From the NCBI GenBank assembly GCA_964604135.1, contig CAZRXU010000001.1, forward strand, positions 1 through 64,000: a stretch of DNA of 64,000 nucleotides, in the 5' to 3' direction. Both the position numbers and the translations under genes were made by a program. Shown here in pieces: positions 24,468-32,931 of this stretch. Source of the stretch: Sabulitectum sp964604135. Lineage in GTDB: Bacteria > Fermentibacterota > Fermentibacteria > Fermentibacterales > JCC-6. The notes beneath the pieces are model-generated. The model ran no database searches. It saw only the letters and a list, made by a program, of their open reading frames with translations, and was not told the DNA's origin. The first letter of the stretch is position 1; every line of letters starts with the position of its first letter.

Positions 24468-26663
24468 ATGCCAGGTAATACGAAGAAAAAGCTTGTTATC
24501 ATAGAATCCCCAGCTAAAGCAAAGAGCTTGAAAAGCTATCTTGGCAGCGGTTGGGATGTTGTTGCTTCATATGGTCATGTAAGAGATCTGCCCCTCAACC
24601 GTCTTGGTGTAAACATCGAAACGCTCGAACCCGTTTACACGATTCTTCCAAAGAAAAGGGCCGCAGTTGCGAAGCTTAGGAAAACCGCATTAGCGTACAG
24701 CGAAATCTATCTTGCAGCGGATCCTGACCGCGAGGGAGAGGCTATCTGCTGGCACATCTATAAGCTGCTGCAGGGTAAAGGGATTTCTTTCAAGAGAATC
24801 AGGTTCAATTCTATAACAAGAGAAGCAGTTCAGGCGGCTTCCAAAACGGCATCAGATATAGATATGAACTTGGTCGATGCACAGCAGGCGAGAAGAGTGA
24901 TGGATCGTCTGGTGGGTTACAAAATAAGCCCGTATCTGTGGAGAACAGTAGGCAAAGGGCTCAGTGCTGGAAGAGTGCAGACTGTGGCTCTGAGGTTAAT
25001 AACCGAAAGGGAAACAGCCATAAGAGGCTTTGTCCCCAGAGAGTTTTGGCCCATAACTGCAGAATTCAAGCAGAACAGCTCTGCATTTCAAACAAAACTG
25101 TTCAAAATAGACGGCAAAAAGGCTGACGGCGACAGGTATTCTCCTAAAAATCGTGAAGAAGCAGACAGTGTTCTCGGTCGAGCTCGCGGTGAGGGTTATT
25201 GGAAGATCAGTTCTGTGATAGAGAAGAACAAAGCAAGAAAACCTGTTCCCCCGTTTATTACAAGCTCTCTTCAGGTTGCAGCATCAGCCAGGTTGTCCAT
25301 GCCGCCATCGGTTACAATGCGGCTGGCTCAGGATCTGTATGAAGGTTTTGAAATCGATGGGGAAACTACCGGTCTTATTACGTACATGAGAACGGATTCA
25401 GTGCGAATTGAACCAGCTGCAATTGCAGACTGCCGCAGTTATGTGGAAAACAAATGGGGTATTAAGGAACTTTCGCCTAAACCAAGACGATACAGAGCCA
25501 GCGGTGGAGCCCAGGATGCCCACGAAGCCATAAGACCTACAGATGTGAGGCGAACACCCGAAGAGATGGCTGGCATCCTGGATGACAGACACCTTAAACT
25601 CTATTCTCTTGTATGGAAAAGGTTTGTGGCTACTCAGATGGCTGATGCTGTTGTGGCTGAAACCACAGTTCTGGTTTCTGGCCGAGAGCTGTTATTCAGG
25701 GCTGCCGGACAGAAGGTTGTCAGCCTGGGATTTGCGCTGGCAGACCCGGCACAGCTTAAAATAACCGGTAAAATCCCAGAGCTTTCAGAAGGGGCCGTTG
25801 AACTTCTGGGAGTAACAGCAGAGCAGAAATTCACAAAGCCGCAGCCCAGGTATTCTGAAGCATCATTGGTGTCTGAAATGAAGAAGAAGGCTATAGGAAG
25901 GCCTTCTACTTATGTGTCTATTTTATCAACGCTGAAAAAAAGAACCTATGTAGAAGCCCGGGAAAAGAAACTTTTCCCCACAGAAGTGGGAATGGTTACT
26001 GCAGACCTTCTTGTTAAGCTTTTTCCTCATCTGTTTGATGTTGGTTTCACTGCCACCCTTGAGGAGCTGCTCGATCTTGTGGCTTCAGGAAAAACAAGTT
26101 ACAACCAGGCTGTAAGGAAACTGTATACTCCACTTGCTGCATCCCTGGAAGAGGCCATGAGACGCCTTCCCGAGATCAAAGCATCCATGGTAAAGGAAAC
26201 TGCTGAGAAGTGTCCCCTTTGCGGTAAGGTGCTTCTAGAGAAGATGGGAAAATACGGCAAATTCTTGGCATGCAGCGGATTCCCATCTTGTCGGTATACA
26301 CGCCCTGTGGATGAAGATTCCGCATCCACTGTGTCGGATGTCAAATGTGCAAAGTGCGGTAAAAACATGCTTCTTAGAAACGGCAGATACGGCCGATATC
26401 TTGCCTGTTCAGATCCGGCATGCGGGTATACTCAGCCTGTTCCTGTGGGCGTGAAGTGTCCTGTCCCTGACTGCAGCGGTGAGCTTGTTGAAAGGCGGTC
26501 ACGCAGGGGTAAGGTGTTTTATTCATGCAGCAGATACCCCGACTGCGACTTTGCCATGTGGAACAAGCCTGTGGCAAGGGAGTGTCCCAGGTGTGGATTT
26601 CCTCTGCTTGAAGAGAGAAAGAAAGGTGTGTTCTGTCCCAGTTGCAAGAAGAAGATAGACTGA
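24468..26663 (+). CDS. topA: DNA topoisomerase I (type IA)
   Basis: 731 residues from ATG 24468 (AGGAG 12 nt upstream; the frame extends to 24390 inside the previous gene, which I reject). It relaxes negative supercoils. The Toprim domain has LVIIESPAKAKSLKSYLG and the acidic triad region AADPDREGEA; the core shows RRVMDRLVGYKISP and SAGRVQTVALRLI. The catalytic Tyr is in GLITYMRTDSVRI, and QDAHEAIRPT follows. The C-terminus carries four tetra-cysteine zinc modules (CPLC, CAKC, CPVPDC, CPRC starts). Confidence 0.97.
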   Translation: MPGNTKKKLVIIESPAKAKSLKSYLGSGWDVVASYGHVRDLPLNRLGVNIETLEPVYTILPKKRAAVAKLRKTALAYSEIYLAADPDREGEAICWHIYKLLQGKGISFKRIRFNSITREAVQAASKTASDIDMNLVDAQQARRVMDRLVGYKISPYLWRTVGKGLSAGRVQTVALRLITERETAIRGFVPREFWPITAEFKQNSSAFQTKLFKIDGKKADGDRYSPKNREEADSVLGRARGEGYWKISSVIEKNKARKPVPPFITSSLQVAASARLSMPPSVTMRLAQDLYEGFEIDGETTGLITYMRTDSVRIEPAAIADCRSYVENKWGIKELSPKPRRYRASGGAQDAHEAIRPTDVRRTPEEMAGILDDRHLKLYSLVWKRFVATQMADAVVAETTVLVSGRELLFRAAGQKVVSLGFALADPAQLKITGKIPELSEGAVELLGVTAEQKFTKPQPRYSEASLVSEMKKKAIGRPSTYVSILSTLKKRTYVEAREKKLFPTEVGMVTADLLVKLFPHLFDVGFTATLEELLDLVASGKTSYNQAVRKLYTPLAASLEEAMRRLPEIKASMVKETAEKCPLCGKVLLEKMGKYGKFLACSGFPSCRYTRPVDEDSASTVSDVKCAKCGKNMLLRNGRYGRYLACSDPACGYTQPVPVGVKCPVPDCSGELVERRSRRGKVFYSCSRYPDCDFAMWNKPVARECPRCGFPLLEERKKGVFCPSCKKKID

Positions 26664-27532
26664 TACTGGAGTCTTTCAGAGATGAACTTTCCTACGGCAG
26701 AGGGCTTTCTCCACTCACAGTCAAGGCTTACCTTACTCAGATGACGGATTTTGCTGTTACCGGAGGATCCTTCGCAGATGGGTTTGATGTTTCCAGGATG
26801 CGGGAGTATCTCATGAGGCGTGCCTCTGCCGGTATGTCTCCTGGCAGCATTGCAAGAATGGTGAGCTGTTTTCACACCTTTTCCAGATGGCTTGTGGAGA
26901 CCGGTCGTTCTGAAGTTGACCACGGTGAGCTGCTCAGGGCTCCAAGAGTACCCAGAAGGCTTCCAGGGTTTCTGGGCGTCAGTGAGGTTAAAAGCGTTTT
27001 GAACGCATATGATGTTTCCACCACAATAGGTGTACGCAACAGAGCAGTGGTTGAACTTCTTTACGGTGCGGGTTTGAGGGCAGCCGAAGCTTCATCTCTT
27101 ATACTTCAGAACACAAGTGTTGCCGCAGGTACTGTGAAGGTTATGGGAAAAGGCAGAAGAGAAAGAATTGTTCCAATTCCAGTTGGAACATCAGAGTATA
27201 TTGAGAAATGGATTCATAGAAGAAAAGAATTTACAGCTGGTGATGATCCTGGAACTCTTTTCATAAGTGTCAGAGGTCGGAAACTTGACCCCAGAGATAT
27301 ACGGCGTATTGTTTCTGCTGGTGTTAACGGTGCAGCCAGAGCTGCAGGGGCGACTCCTCACACCTTCAGGCACAGTTTTGCCACACATCTTCTTAACGAG
27401 GGAGCAGATATCAGAACGGTTCAGGAACTGCTGGGGCATGCCGGGATAGGAACAACGCAGATATATACGCATCTTACAACGGAAAAACTAAAAGGTGTTT
27501 ACATGAAAACACATCCCAGGGGGAAGAAGTGA
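26642..27532 (+). CDS. tyrosine recombinase XerC/XerD-type
   Basis: A 296-residue site-specific recombinase. Residues 1-90 are the SAM-like core-binding domain; the catalytic domain carries the family's Arg in LYGAGLRAAEASSL, the conserved Lys, the HTFRHSFATHLL box, the LLGHAGIGTTQIYTH box and its Tyr nucleophile. TTG start 22 nt inside topA. The location next to topA and hslVU resembles the Firmicutes topA-(gid)-xerC-hslVU order, so chromosome dimer resolution is more likely than a mobile integrase. Confidence 0.92.
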   Translation: MQEEDRLILESFRDELSYGRGLSPLTVKAYLTQMTDFAVTGGSFADGFDVSRMREYLMRRASAGMSPGSIARMVSCFHTFSRWLVETGRSEVDHGELLRAPRVPRRLPGFLGVSEVKSVLNAYDVSTTIGVRNRAVVELLYGAGLRAAEASSLILQNTSVAAGTVKVMGKGRRERIVPIPVGTSEYIEKWIHRRKEFTAGDDPGTLFISVRGRKLDPRDIRRIVSAGVNGAARAAGATPHTFRHSFATHLLNEGADIRTVQELLGHAGIGTTQIYTHLTTEKLKGVYMKTHPRGKK

Positions 27533-30474
27533 ATATCAGAAGTGCATTTACCGCAGACAGGCTTGTTGCACTGGCTGCAGCCATGGCCGCTTTCATCGTT
27601 TATACTGTTACACTGGCGCCATCCGTCAGCTTCTGGGACAGTGGAGAGTACATTACCTGCTCATGGGTTGCAGGGATTCCACACCCGCCGGGAGTACCCT
27701 TCTTTGTTCTCCTGGGAAGAGTAAGCACTTTACTGTTCAGTTTCATCCCTTCCATCGCGGCAAGGGTTAACCTTATGTGCGCGATTGCGGGAACTGTAAC
27801 CATTGGTTTGGTGGCGAGGCTGATTCAGAGGTGGAGCATAAGGCTGGGGTTCGAACCGTGGCTTTACAGGCCGGTCTCCGTTGCAGGAGCACTTATGGCA
27901 GCTTTCAGCTACACAGTGTGGAGAAACAACAATGCAACTGAGACCTACGCCATGGCAGCCCTTCTTTCACTTCTTATTCTGTGGGTTTTTGATCTGTGGA
28001 TAGAAAGAAGACTGCACGGAAAACCGGCAGGTCGTCAGCTGCTTCTTACCGGTTACCTGATGACGCTTGCAATCGGCAACCATCTCAGTGCTCTTATAGT
28101 CACTCTTCCGATAGTGGCCATGTACGTTCTGTACGCCATCAGGAAGAAGGCCTTCGAGTGGAGATCACCAGGGTTTCCTGTGATGTTCCTGGGCCTTATG
28201 GTTCTTGCTTTCAGTATTCATCTCTATATGCCTGTTCGTGCCATACAGAACCCCGAGATTAACGAGACAAACCCCTCTGTATGGACAGAATTCAAGGAAG
28301 CTATTGAAAGAAAGCAGTATGGTCAGGTTTCCATATTCAGCAGAAAAGGGCCATTTAAGGATCAGCTTGGCCTGTTCGCCGAGTACCTGTCATGGCAGGT
28401 GGGAAGACCGGAAGCATGGACAGATGCATTTGGTACTTCTGGCGGTGTGGTCTGGGCATTCCTCTGGATGGGGATGGCCGTTCTTGCAGTTACAGGTCTT
28501 GTGGTTATGGGAAAAAGGCGTCCGGATCTTTTGGTTCTTGTAGGATTGTCTTTTATCATGGCTAGTTTCGCCTTTGTGGTGTATCTGAATTTTAAGACAG
28601 GTCCCGAGGGTACATCACTGGGTGAAGTCCGCGAGAGAGATTACTTTTTCGGAGCATCTTTTATCTTCTTTGCCGTTCTTTCAATGACAGGGCTGGGTTC
28701 GTTGTTTGCTTCGGTAAAAAGCAGGTTTGCAAAGAATGCAGCATGGGCAATGGTTGTTTTTCCCATGATATCTCTGGGAATGAACTGGCATCACTGTGAC
28801 CGTTCAGGCGATTATGCTGCACGGGATTATGGTATCAATCTGCTTCAGTCATGTCCGGAAAATGCCGTGATAATCACCAATGGAGACAACGACACCTTTC
28901 CACTGTGGTTTGCCCAGGGGGTGCTTGAAGTTCGCCGTGATGTGATTATCTCCAACTTAAGCCTTATGAATACAAGGTGGTACGTGAAGCAGCTTGTCGC
29001 GAAAGATCCTGATCTTCTCAGCTATTCACAGGAAACAATAGACCACATGCAGCCTGTGTTCGTCTGGGGACCCAATTTCTTTCATGTTTCATCGGACGGG
29101 TTGCCTGTTACAGGCGAATATGACAGGCAGGTGCTTGACGATACATTCAATGGCCAATGGCCGTGGGTGTTGAATGACGGCAACACAAGCATTCCTGTGC
29201 CATCAATGGGAAGAGGAAACCAGGGTTCAGTTCCAATGCAGGATCTTCTGCTTATAGACATGCTTAGAAACAGAAGCATTCACGGCAGGGAAGTGATGAT
29301 CGCCGGAACTGTTTCCGGGGAGAACCGAAGCTATGTTGAGAACTACCTTCAGATGCAGGGAATTGCTTTCAGGGTAATGCACGAGCCTGTCCGTGAGTTT
29401 GTAAACACCGATCTGGGATGGACCCTTGCAGACAACTTACTTACCACAGGCCTTGCCGACCCTTCCGTTTACAAGGATGATCAGGCGGTTCAGATCGCCA
29501 GAAACTATGTAAGTGCCTATAATCGTCTCGCATATCAGTTCATGGCTGAGGGCAACACGGAAATGGTTGGTGTGTGCCTGGACAGGTCAGAAACTTTGTT
29601 TGCGGCAATGCCGGAGGAGTGGCTCAGCATTATGTACAGCTTCGTTCTACTGAAGGCGAGGTATATTCACGGCAAAGATGGAGCCGACGCTGCAATAGAA
29701 TATATGCAGCAGGCAACAGCGCACATGGACAGTATGGCAGTTGAATACAACAATCCGTCCGCGGCTGCTGCAGCATCTCAGCTGCTGTCTATGTCCAGCG
29801 AGTTTGATCAGGAGTCAGCGTTTGACGGAGTAATTGATTTCATAAGTGATGGTTCTCCTGCCCAGGAATGGATACGCATAGAGAAATATCTTTCATTCGG
29901 AAACTACATTGCCGCCCGGGAACATCTGGAGAATCTTCAGACGGATTGGGGTTCGGAATACCAGACAGTTCTCGATCTTATGGGGCAGACGGTTGACCAG
30001 TACACCATATACTGCCCTGTGACCACAGGTCTTAGCATGCTCGACACCGCACTTGCATTCGTTTTCAACCACACCGATCAGGAAAGCTCAGCACTGGAAT
30101 GGAAACAGGATATAACAGCCGCATCCATAGCAGTTGAAATGGCTGGGCTTGCCGCCAGAGGAAGTGTTATGGCGGCAGTTTCACTGGGAAGCATTATGGT
30201 TCCCCAGATGAAGACAGACAGAGAAGCACAGTTGATCACTGATCTGTGTGATAAGTTTGTTTCCAATCCTGATCACGCAAAGGAGATGGCTCTGTGGTTT
30301 CTTCTTTCCACCGAAACATTTTCATCGGAAGCAAGAGCGGTGAGTCTTGCCGACGGCGGCTACGCAGGTCTTGCCTATGCTGTTCTTGTAAACGATCTTG
30401 AAATCGGTGAAGAATATGCACTATCCCTGGATATAACAGGGAATACCCTGGCTCATCTGCTGGAGGCGCAATGA
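27529..30474 (+). CDS. DUF2723 multi-pass membrane protein
   Basis: A 981-residue protein starting at GTG overlapping the recombinase stop. The N-terminal half has about ten transmembrane helices and the DUF2723 signature LAPSVSFWDSGEYITCSWVAGIPHPPG, where the acidic pair (D, E) in the first loop is typical of GT-C glycosyltransferases. RNNNATETYAMAAL and the HNGDNDTFPLWFAQGV-like loop (TNGDNDTFPLWF) follow. Residues ~480-981 form a large extracytoplasmic part with TPR-like helices. Bacteroidetes homologues include protein O-mannosyltransferase-like enzymes; the activity here is inferred. Confidence 0.88.
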   Translation: MNIRSAFTADRLVALAAAMAAFIVYTVTLAPSVSFWDSGEYITCSWVAGIPHPPGVPFFVLLGRVSTLLFSFIPSIAARVNLMCAIAGTVTIGLVARLIQRWSIRLGFEPWLYRPVSVAGALMAAFSYTVWRNNNATETYAMAALLSLLILWVFDLWIERRLHGKPAGRQLLLTGYLMTLAIGNHLSALIVTLPIVAMYVLYAIRKKAFEWRSPGFPVMFLGLMVLAFSIHLYMPVRAIQNPEINETNPSVWTEFKEAIERKQYGQVSIFSRKGPFKDQLGLFAEYLSWQVGRPEAWTDAFGTSGGVVWAFLWMGMAVLAVTGLVVMGKRRPDLLVLVGLSFIMASFAFVVYLNFKTGPEGTSLGEVRERDYFFGASFIFFAVLSMTGLGSLFASVKSRFAKNAAWAMVVFPMISLGMNWHHCDRSGDYAARDYGINLLQSCPENAVIITNGDNDTFPLWFAQGVLEVRRDVIISNLSLMNTRWYVKQLVAKDPDLLSYSQETIDHMQPVFVWGPNFFHVSSDGLPVTGEYDRQVLDDTFNGQWPWVLNDGNTSIPVPSMGRGNQGSVPMQDLLLIDMLRNRSIHGREVMIAGTVSGENRSYVENYLQMQGIAFRVMHEPVREFVNTDLGWTLADNLLTTGLADPSVYKDDQAVQIARNYVSAYNRLAYQFMAEGNTEMVGVCLDRSETLFAAMPEEWLSIMYSFVLLKARYIHGKDGADAAIEYMQQATAHMDSMAVEYNNPSAAAAASQLLSMSSEFDQESAFDGVIDFISDGSPAQEWIRIEKYLSFGNYIAAREHLENLQTDWGSEYQTVLDLMGQTVDQYTIYCPVTTGLSMLDTALAFVFNHTDQESSALEWKQDITAASIAVEMAGLAARGSVMAAVSLGSIMVPQMKTDREAQLITDLCDKFVSNPDHAKEMALWFLLSTETFSSEARAVSLADGGYAGLAYAVLVNDLEIGEEYALSLDITGNTLAHLLEAQ

Positions 30475-31019
30475 ACATTAAATCAACCACGGTTATCGGT
30501 ATTGTAAGGAACGGTAAAGCTGCAATGGCGGCTGATGGTCAGGTTACACTTGGTGATACCATTATGAAGATGAGTGCCCGAAAACTGAGAAAACTCAGTG
30601 GGGGAACCGTTCTCGTTGGTTTTTCCGGTGCGGGAGCAGACGCTTTTGCGCTTGTGGAAAGGCTGGAAGAGAAACTTGAAGCTTTTCGCGGTAATCTTCC
30701 AAGGGCGTCAATGGAGCTTGCACGGGAGTGGAGAGCCGACAAGTATCTCCGGGAACTCAACGCTATGATTGCAGCTGTAGACAGCCATCATGCCCTTGTA
30801 ATAGGGGGTTCCGGAGAGGTGGTTGAGTCACCTGACGGCATAGTTTCGGTTGGTTCAGGGTCTCCCTACGCAATTGCTGCCGCAAGATCTCTTGTTAAGC
30901 ACACCAGAATGGGCCCTCTGAAAATAGCAAGAGAAGCAATTGTGATAGCAAGCGAAATCTGTATTTACACTGGTGGCGCGATCATGTCGGAGGAAATATG
31001 CAAACCCGGAAAATCATGA
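30471..31019 (+). CDS. hslV: ATP-dependent protease subunit HslV
   Basis: A 182-residue proteasome-like peptidase. After a short propeptide (MNIKS) the catalytic threonine begins TTVIGIVRNGKAAMAADGQVTLG, followed by MKMSARKLRKL and GFSGAGADAFAL. It forms a double hexamer with HslU ATPase rings. Start overlaps the DUF2723 stop by ATGA, and the 3' end overlaps hslU by 22 nt. Confidence 0.97.
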   Translation: MNIKSTTVIGIVRNGKAAMAADGQVTLGDTIMKMSARKLRKLSGGTVLVGFSGAGADAFALVERLEEKLEAFRGNLPRASMELAREWRADKYLRELNAMIAAVDSHHALVIGGSGEVVESPDGIVSVGSGSPYAIAAARSLVKHTRMGPLKIAREAIVIASEICIYTGGAIMSEEICKPGKS

Positions 31020-32317
31020 CACCTGCGGAAACTGTTGCCTGGCTCAACAGGTTTGTTATCGGTCAGGACAAAGCGAAAAGAACAGTCGCGATCGCTTTAC
31101 GGAACAGATACAGAAGGAAGCTTGTTGAAGAACCCATGCAGTCGGAAATTTACCCGAGTAACCTGATAATGATGGGCCCAACAGGGGTAGGTAAAACAGA
31201 AATTGCCAGAAGAATGGCAAGTCTTGTGGGAGCACCTTTCGTTAAGGTTGAAGCAACAAAGTACACGGAAACTGGTTACGTTGGCAGAGATGTTGAAGGA
31301 ATAATACGCGATCTTGTGCGTTCTGCAGTCAACCTTGCCACCGGTAAGGCCAGGGAGGAGAAAAAGACTGAAGCCGAGGCAAGGGTAGAGAAGAAACTGC
31401 TGGATGCCCTTTCAAGAACCGGTATTGAGTTTGGTTCTACCGCAGAACTCGAGGGTCTTTTAAAGAATGGCAGACTGGATGATGTTGAGATAGAGCTTAC
31501 AATCACAGAAAAAGCCATCGGTGTTGAGGTGTTCCCCATGATACCCGGTCAGGGATTTGACAGCCAGATAAACGACCAGATGAAAAACATGCTTGACAAG
31601 GTTATTGGAAAGCGCAGGAAGAAGATCACACTGAGTGTAGCCGATGCCAGGAACAAACTGTTCGATGACGAAATAGCCAGAATCCTTGACGGAGGCGATC
31701 ACATTCAGGAAGGGCTTCGTCTAGCACAGGAAGAGGGTATTGTTTTTGTTGATGAGATCGACAAAATAATTGGTTCGGAAGGCGGAAGCGGGCCTGATGT
31801 GTCTAGGATGGGTGTTCAGAGGGACCTTCTTCCCCTGGTTGAGGGATGCACGGTTTCAACCAGATATGGTCCTGTAAAAACAGATCATATCCTGTTTATA
31901 GCAGCGGGAGCTTTTCATGGAAGCAGCCCGGCAGACTTGATCCCGGAGCTTCAGGGAAGATTTCCACTGCGGGTTTCACTGGATCCACTTTCAGAGGAAG
32001 ACCTTTTTCGTATTCTTACAGAACCGGAGGGCTGTATTCTTGATCAGTACACCAGGCTGCTTGAGGCGGACGATTTGAAACTTGTGGTGGAAGAGCAGGC
32101 AAAGAAAAACATAGCTGCAACTGCAAGGTATCTGAATGAAGAAAAGGAAGACATCGGGGCCAGGAGACTTCGCTCGGTTCTTTCATTTCTGTTCGATGAG
32201 TATCTTTTCGGCGCGCCGGATCTCATTCGGGGCAGAGTCAGGCTCACAGGAAAGAAGGCGAAGGGCAGGCTGGCGGTACTGGTTGAAAGAAAAGACGAAG
32301 AGGGTTATATTCTTTAG
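30998..32317 (+). CDS. hslU: ATP-dependent protease ATPase subunit HslU
   Basis: A 439-residue AAA+ unfoldase. MTPAETVAWLNRFVIGQDKAKR opens the N-domain, Walker A is GPTGVGKTEIAR, the pore loop is TGYVGRDVE (GYVG), the I-domain spans ~110-230, Walker B is GIVFVDEIDKI, and sensor 2 is GARRLRSVL. GGAGGA precedes the ATG inside hslV. Length is standard (E. coli 443). Confidence 0.97.
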   Translation: MQTRKIMTPAETVAWLNRFVIGQDKAKRTVAIALRNRYRRKLVEEPMQSEIYPSNLIMMGPTGVGKTEIARRMASLVGAPFVKVEATKYTETGYVGRDVEGIIRDLVRSAVNLATGKAREEKKTEAEARVEKKLLDALSRTGIEFGSTAELEGLLKNGRLDDVEIELTITEKAIGVEVFPMIPGQGFDSQINDQMKNMLDKVIGKRRKKITLSVADARNKLFDDEIARILDGGDHIQEGLRLAQEEGIVFVDEIDKIIGSEGGSGPDVSRMGVQRDLLPLVEGCTVSTRYGPVKTDHILFIAAGAFHGSSPADLIPELQGRFPLRVSLDPLSEEDLFRILTEPEGCILDQYTRLLEADDLKLVVEEQAKKNIAATARYLNEEKEDIGARRLRSVLSFLFDEYLFGAPDLIRGRVRLTGKKAKGRLAVLVERKDEEGYIL

Positions 32318-32352
32318 GATTACTGCGGGTTGCTTTACGAATAGGGGGAGGG

Positions 32353-32931
32353 ATGCACAGGTCAGGTAATGAGGTTGCATACAAAATAGTCTACTACGGT
32401 CCCGGTCTTTCCGGGAAGACTACCAATCTCAGGGGTATACGCGACATCATCGCTCCTGAAAACAGAGGAAGGCTTGTAACTCTTTGCACCAGGTGCGAGA
32501 GAACAGTGTTTTTCGACTTTCTTCCTGTTAATTTCGCCAGGATCGGAGACATGAAGGTTAAGCTCCATCTGTATTCTGTACCCGGTCAGGCGTACTATGC
32601 TCTCAGCAGAAGGGTAATCCTCGATGGTATAGACGGGGTGGTTTTCGTTGCCGACAGCCAGAAAGAGAGGGCGGAGGCGAATATCAGCACAATAGATGAC
32701 CTGGAGCACAACCTGAAAAGCTACGGCCTCGACATGTCCATGATTCCCATGGTTCTGCAGTTTAACAAGCGCGACCTTCCCGGTATAATGTCTACCGCCA
32801 GAATGAATGAAGAATTAAACAGATTCCAGTGGCCCACTGTAGAGTCGGTTGCCATTGGCGGAAGTGGTCCTGCGGAAACCCTCAAGATTATTGCTACCCA
32901 GATGGCCAAGCGCCATGCACGCACAGGCTGA
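32353..32931 (+). CDS. second MglA-like small GTPase
   Basis: A 192-residue paralogue of the GTPase at 22401, with P-loop GPGLSGKTTN, SVPGQAYYA in switch II and QFNKRDLPG as the base motif. The N-terminus is shorter and Cys-containing (TLCTRCERTVFFDFLP). Identity between the two is visibly moderate, so they are likely specialised. GGGGAGGG lies just upstream. Its last 17 nt overlap the STT3-like gene. Confidence 0.92.
   Translation: MHRSGNEVAYKIVYYGPGLSGKTTNLRGIRDIIAPENRGRLVTLCTRCERTVFFDFLPVNFARIGDMKVKLHLYSVPGQAYYALSRRVILDGIDGVVFVADSQKERAEANISTIDDLEHNLKSYGLDMSMIPMVLQFNKRDLPGIMSTARMNEELNRFQWPTVESVAIGGSGPAETLKIIATQMAKRHARTG

Noticed and set aside
26642..27532. Tyrosine recombinase as sign of an integron or prophage
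   Set aside because: It overlaps topA and lies before hslVU, the usual housekeeping xerC neighbourhood. There are no attachment repeats, cassettes or phage genes.
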